A stretch of 64,000 nucleotides of DNA from Duganella sp. 1411 (lineage in GTDB: Bacteria; Pseudomonadota; Gammaproteobacteria; Burkholderiales; Burkholderiaceae_D): assembly GCF_017833525.1 (NCBI RefSeq), contig NZ_JAFICD010000004.1, positions 186,001 through 250,000 of the forward strand, in the 5' to 3' direction. Below are positions 62,635 through 64,000 of the stretch, one piece after another (position 1 is the first letter of the stretch; the number at the start of each line of letters is the position of its first letter). Under the pieces are notes generated by a model. The model had not been told where the DNA came from and searched no databases. It saw nothing but the letters and a program-made list of their open reading frames with translations. The translations under genes were made by a program, and so were the position numbers.

Positions 62635-64000
62635 ATGCCGTACGCCAGCATCAACCCATACACCAGCGAGCTGGTGAGATCCTTTGCCGACGCCACCGAC
62701 GCCGAGGTGGCCATCGCCATCGACCAGGCCCACGCGGCGTTCCAGACGTGGAAGCACACCAGCTTTGCCGTGCGCGCCACGGTGATGCGCGCCGCCGCCG
62801 GGCTGCTGCGCAGCCAGTGCGACGACTACGCCCGCCTGCTGACCCTGGAAATGGGCAAGCTGCTGGCCGAGGCCCGCGCCGAGGTGGCGCTGGCGGCCGA
62901 CATCTTCGACTATTACGCGCAGCACGCCGAGGCCTTGCTGGCGCCGCAGCCGCTGCCGGTGGCCAGCGCCGACGAGGGCCAGGCCATGCTGGTGCACGAG
63001 CCGCTCGGCGTGCTGCTGGCGATCGAGCCGTGGAACTTCCCCTACTATCAGATCGCCCGCATCATCGCGCCGCAACTGTCGGCCGGCAACACGATGCTGC
63101 TCAAGCACGCGTCCAACGTGCCGCAGAGCGCGGCCGCCTTCGAGCGCCTGATGCGCGACGCCGGCCTGCCCGCCGGCGCCTTCCAGAACCTGTACGCCAC
63201 GCGCGCGCAGATCGAGGCCATCCTCAACGACCCGCGCGTGCACGGCGTGGCGCTGACCGGGTCGGAGGCGGCCGGCGCGGTCGTCGCCGCGCAGGCCGGC
63301 AAGGCGCTCAAGAAGTCGACCATGGAGCTGGGCGGCGCCGACGCCTTCGTGGTGCTGGCCGACGCCGACCTCGACAAGACGGTCAAGTGGGCCGTGTTCG
63401 GCCGCCACTGGAACGGCGGCCAGGTGTGCGTGTCGTCCAAGCGCATGATCATCGTCGACGCCGTCTACGACGCCTTCGCCGAGCGCTACGCCAGCGGCGT
63501 GGCGGCGTTGCGCGCCGGCGACCCGTTCGACGCCGCCACCACCCTGGCGCCGTTGTCGTCGCGCGCCGCCGCCGACGAGATCCGCGACAAGATCCGCCAA
63601 GCCGTCGTGTTCGGCGCCACCGCGACCGAGGTCGGGCCGCCGGTGCCGGCCGGCGGCGCGTTCGTGCAGCCGACCATCCTGTCGAACCTGGGCGCGGACA
63701 ACCCGGCCCGCCATTGGGAATTCTTCGGCCCCGTCTCGATGCTGTTCCGCGCCGCCGACGAGGCCGACGCAGTGCGCATCGCCAACGACACGCCGTTCGG
63801 CCTGGGCGGCTCGGTGTTCACCGCCGACACCGCGCGCGGCGTCGAGGTGGCCAAACAAATCGCCACCGGCATGGTGTTCATCAACCATCCGACGATGGTC
63901 AAGGCCGACCTGCCGTTCGGCGGCATCGGCCGCTCCGGCTACGGCCGCGAACTGATCGGACTGGGCATCAAGGAATTCGTCAACCACAAGCTGATCGACG
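62635..64000 (+). CDS. Succinate-semialdehyde dehydrogenase-like aldehyde dehydrogenase (runs to window edge)
   Basis: At least 455 residues are encoded; the end is within a few residues of the usual length (about 456-460). The NAD(P)-linked aldehyde dehydrogenase active site is complete: Asn 134 (EPWNFPYYQ), Glu 231 (STMELGGAD) and Cys 265 (GGQVCVSSKR). The compact length and the motif GRSGYGRELIGLGIKEFVN fit the succinate-semialdehyde type, which oxidises the semialdehyde of GABA breakdown, but other aldehydes are possible. The start has GGGAG six bases upstream. An FNR/Anr-like site precedes it. It is downstream of the S41 peptidase by 113 bases and probably has its own promoter. Confidence 0.9.
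   Translation, partial: MPYASINPYTSELVRSFADATDAEVAIAIDQAHAAFQTWKHTSFAVRATVMRAAAGLLRSQCDDYARLLTLEMGKLLAEARAEVALAADIFDYYAQHAEALLAPQPLPVASADEGQAMLVHEPLGVLLAIEPWNFPYYQIARIIAPQLSAGNTMLLKHASNVPQSAAAFERLMRDAGLPAGAFQNLYATRAQIEAILNDPRVHGVALTGSEAAGAVVAAQAGKALKKSTMELGGADAFVVLADADLDKTVKWAVFGRHWNGGQVCVSSKRMIIVDAVYDAFAERYASGVAALRAGDPFDAATTLAPLSSRAAADEIRDKIRQAVVFGATATEVGPPVPAGGAFVQPTILSNLGADNPARHWEFFGPVSMLFRAADEADAVRIANDTPFGLGGSVFTADTARGVEVAKQIATGMVFINHPTMVKADLPFGGIGRSGYGRELIGLGIKEFVNHKLID

Noticed and set aside
62563..63987. Minus-strand frame of 474 codons opposite the aldehyde dehydrogenase
   Set aside because: Shadow of a gene with all aldehyde dehydrogenase active-site residues.

Overview
The window reads as a chromosomal segment of a GC-rich (roughly two-thirds G+C), Gram-negative betaproteobacterium, most likely Oxalobacteraceae (Massilia, Duganella or Janthinobacterium-like). 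This is inferred from gene content: a PhaM-type polyhydroxyalkanoate granule protein, TamA/TamB, a Xanthomonas-type TonB receptor, DUF3108 and DUF4142 proteins, and many two-component and c-di-GMP proteins. I see no rRNA, tRNA, CRISPR array or phage module. One intact IS3-family insertion sequence and several families of short palindromic repeats are present. The left edge (1 to about 1,000) is clearly lower in GC than the rest.

Layout. 1-970: a lower-GC two-gene cassette on the minus strand (RusA-like resolvase and a nuclease-fold protein cut by the edge). 1111-4523: an S41 peptidase and a divergent NmrA-like / LysR pair. 4480-12829: a signalling block, with a minus-strand series (HTH-REC regulator, histidine kinase, Hpt, hybrid kinase; the last three share 4-bp overlaps), a divergent HD-GYP regulator plus small HTH protein, and a convergent GAF-GAF kinase. 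12931-17594: three small unknown proteins and a CHASE-GGDEF diguanylate cyclase. 17981-25344: queC, then tamA-tamB overlapping by one base. 25353-29228: palindromic repeats, an S9 peptidase and a membrane protein. 29229-34748: a three-gene SMC / winged-helix / kleisin operon of the Mks/Wadjet class without a nuclease gene. 34959-38101: two tandem DUF3108 proteins, PhaM and a small protein. 38225-40650: a REC-TPR regulator with a soluble kinase. 40799-47912: mnmC with a degenerate methyltransferase half, tag, OsmC, a TPR-GAF-GGDEF cyclase, a DUF4142 protein and an HxlR regulator. 48458-50725: an AraC-type response regulator whose terminator was split by the IS3-family element. 50862-56450: a chemoreceptor, PnuC, an M48 protease with a pilin-like C-terminus and a hybrid kinase. 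56690-64000: a TonB-dependent receptor, a catalase-like protein, a second S41 peptidase and an aldehyde dehydrogenase (running off the edge) behind an FNR/Anr-like site.

How the genes work together. Signal transduction dominates: five histidine kinases, one separate Hpt, four response regulators, two diguanylate cyclases (both with an RxxD inhibitory site), one HD-GYP phosphodiesterase and one chemoreceptor. The 4-9 kb cluster has all the parts of a multistep phosphorelay. TamA/TamB and the TonB receptor serve the outer membrane; QueC, MnmC and Tag serve tRNA modification and DNA repair; the Mks-like complex probably handles chromosome organisation or plasmid exclusion.
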